This document shows, piece after piece, positions 63,964 to 64,000 of a stretch of DNA of 64,000 bases. A model generated the notes under the pieces. That model did not search any database and had not been told where the DNA came from. It was given only the letters and a program-made list of their open reading frames with translations. Source of the stretch: Gammaproteobacteria bacterium 45_16_T64 (lineage in GTDB: Bacteria; Pseudomonadota; Gammaproteobacteria; Pseudomonadales; Ketobacteraceae). The DNA is taken from assembly GCA_002162955.1 (NCBI GenBank), contig MABD01000046.1, positions 40,425 to 104,424 of the forward strand. Reading direction: 5' to 3'. The stretch's first letter is position 1. Each line of letters starts with the position of its first letter. A program made the translations under genes and the position numbers.

Positions 63964-64000
63964 GTGAGCAAGCGAACAAAGAAAGAATATACCACAGAAT
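63964..64000 (+). CDS. Transposase OrfA start, partial (IS3-like)
   Basis: A GTG at 63964 with GAGGAG six bases upstream opens a frame reading MSKRTKKEYTTE to the window edge. Short basic starts of the form M-S-K-R-x-K-x-x-Y-T-x-E are typical of the helix-turn-helix OrfA of IS3-family transposases. Only 12 residues are visible. Confidence 0.55.
   Translation, partial: MSKRTKKEYTTE

Larger units (their letters stand above)
63901..64000 (+). mobile_element. Left end of a probable IS3-family insertion sequence
   Basis: The sequence starts TGGCTACACTAACCCGGACA, with the TG terminus and CCGGACA-type terminal repeat common in IS3-family elements. It is followed after 63 bp by a transposase-like start. 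The exact boundary is uncertain by a few bases because the other end and the target duplication lie outside the window. Confidence 0.6.

Noticed and set aside
1..64000. CRISPR arrays, tRNA or rRNA genes, prophage modules
   Set aside because: No regularly spaced repeats, cloverleaf-like sequences, rRNA motifs or phage structural genes were seen.

Overview
The window reads as a gammaproteobacterial chromosome of moderate to low GC, probably marine or host-associated. The clues are a LolB-like outer-membrane lipoprotein domain, a FadL-type porin, a Pseudomonas-like NADH:quinone reductase and many acyl-activating enzymes. The genus is not identifiable by eye. I see no tRNA, rRNA or CRISPR array.

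Region 1 (1-30847, all minus strand) is one large non-ribosomal peptide synthetase (NRPS) operon: a membrane acyltransferase, a 4568-residue NRPS ending in a thioesterase (called NRPS-C here), an MFS exporter, a 2735-residue NRPS (NRPS-B) and a third NRPS (NRPS-A) that runs off the window start. Several junctions are ATGA overlaps. Modules in view: NRPS-B = Cx-A(Ile-like)-T-E-C-A(Ile-like)-T; NRPS-A = docking-C-A(Thr-like)-T-C-Cx-...; NRPS-C = docking-C-A-T-C-Cx-A-T-C-Cx-A-T-TE. Cx is a divergent second condensation-like domain that sits between the normal C domain and the A domain. It occurs four times and is the main novelty of this region. The docking domains and the acidic tail of NRPS-B suggest the order B then A then C, opposite to gene order for the terminal enzyme.

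Region 2 (31154-41034) holds a RoxA/RoxB-like secreted dihaem cytochrome c with a divergent AraC-type regulator, a GMC alcohol oxidoreductase, and a divergent operon of a lipoprotein alpha/beta-hydrolase, a Tat-exported covalent-FAD oxidase of cholesterol-oxidase type, and a TetR regulator. A strong promoter overlapped by two identical-pattern dyads lies before the hydrolase.

Region 3 (41047-58973) contains five proteins of the MpaB/Lcp family (pfam DUF2236, haem oxygenases that cleave isoprenoid double bonds). Eleven genes from 58153 to 44337 form an apparent 14-kb operon with a recognisable promoter and a clear intrinsic terminator. It encodes MpaB-like proteins, a fatty-acid CoA ligase, a LolB-MpaB fusion lipoprotein, an FMN-binding/PepSY electron-transfer pair, a FadL porin, a molybdopterin oxidoreductase, a secreted unknown, an NADH:quinone reductase and an SDR. 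Together with the RoxA-like and sterol-oxidase-like enzymes this looks like a system for uptake and oxidative breakdown of a hydrophobic unsaturated (isoprenoid, sterol or lipid) substrate.

Region 4 (58974-64000) has an AT-rich gap, a fatty-acyl-AMP ligase fused to an ACP, an SDR, the 3' part of a fatty-acid-transport-protein-type ligase cut off at its 5' end, and the left end of a probable IS3-family insertion sequence, which appears to be what truncated it.
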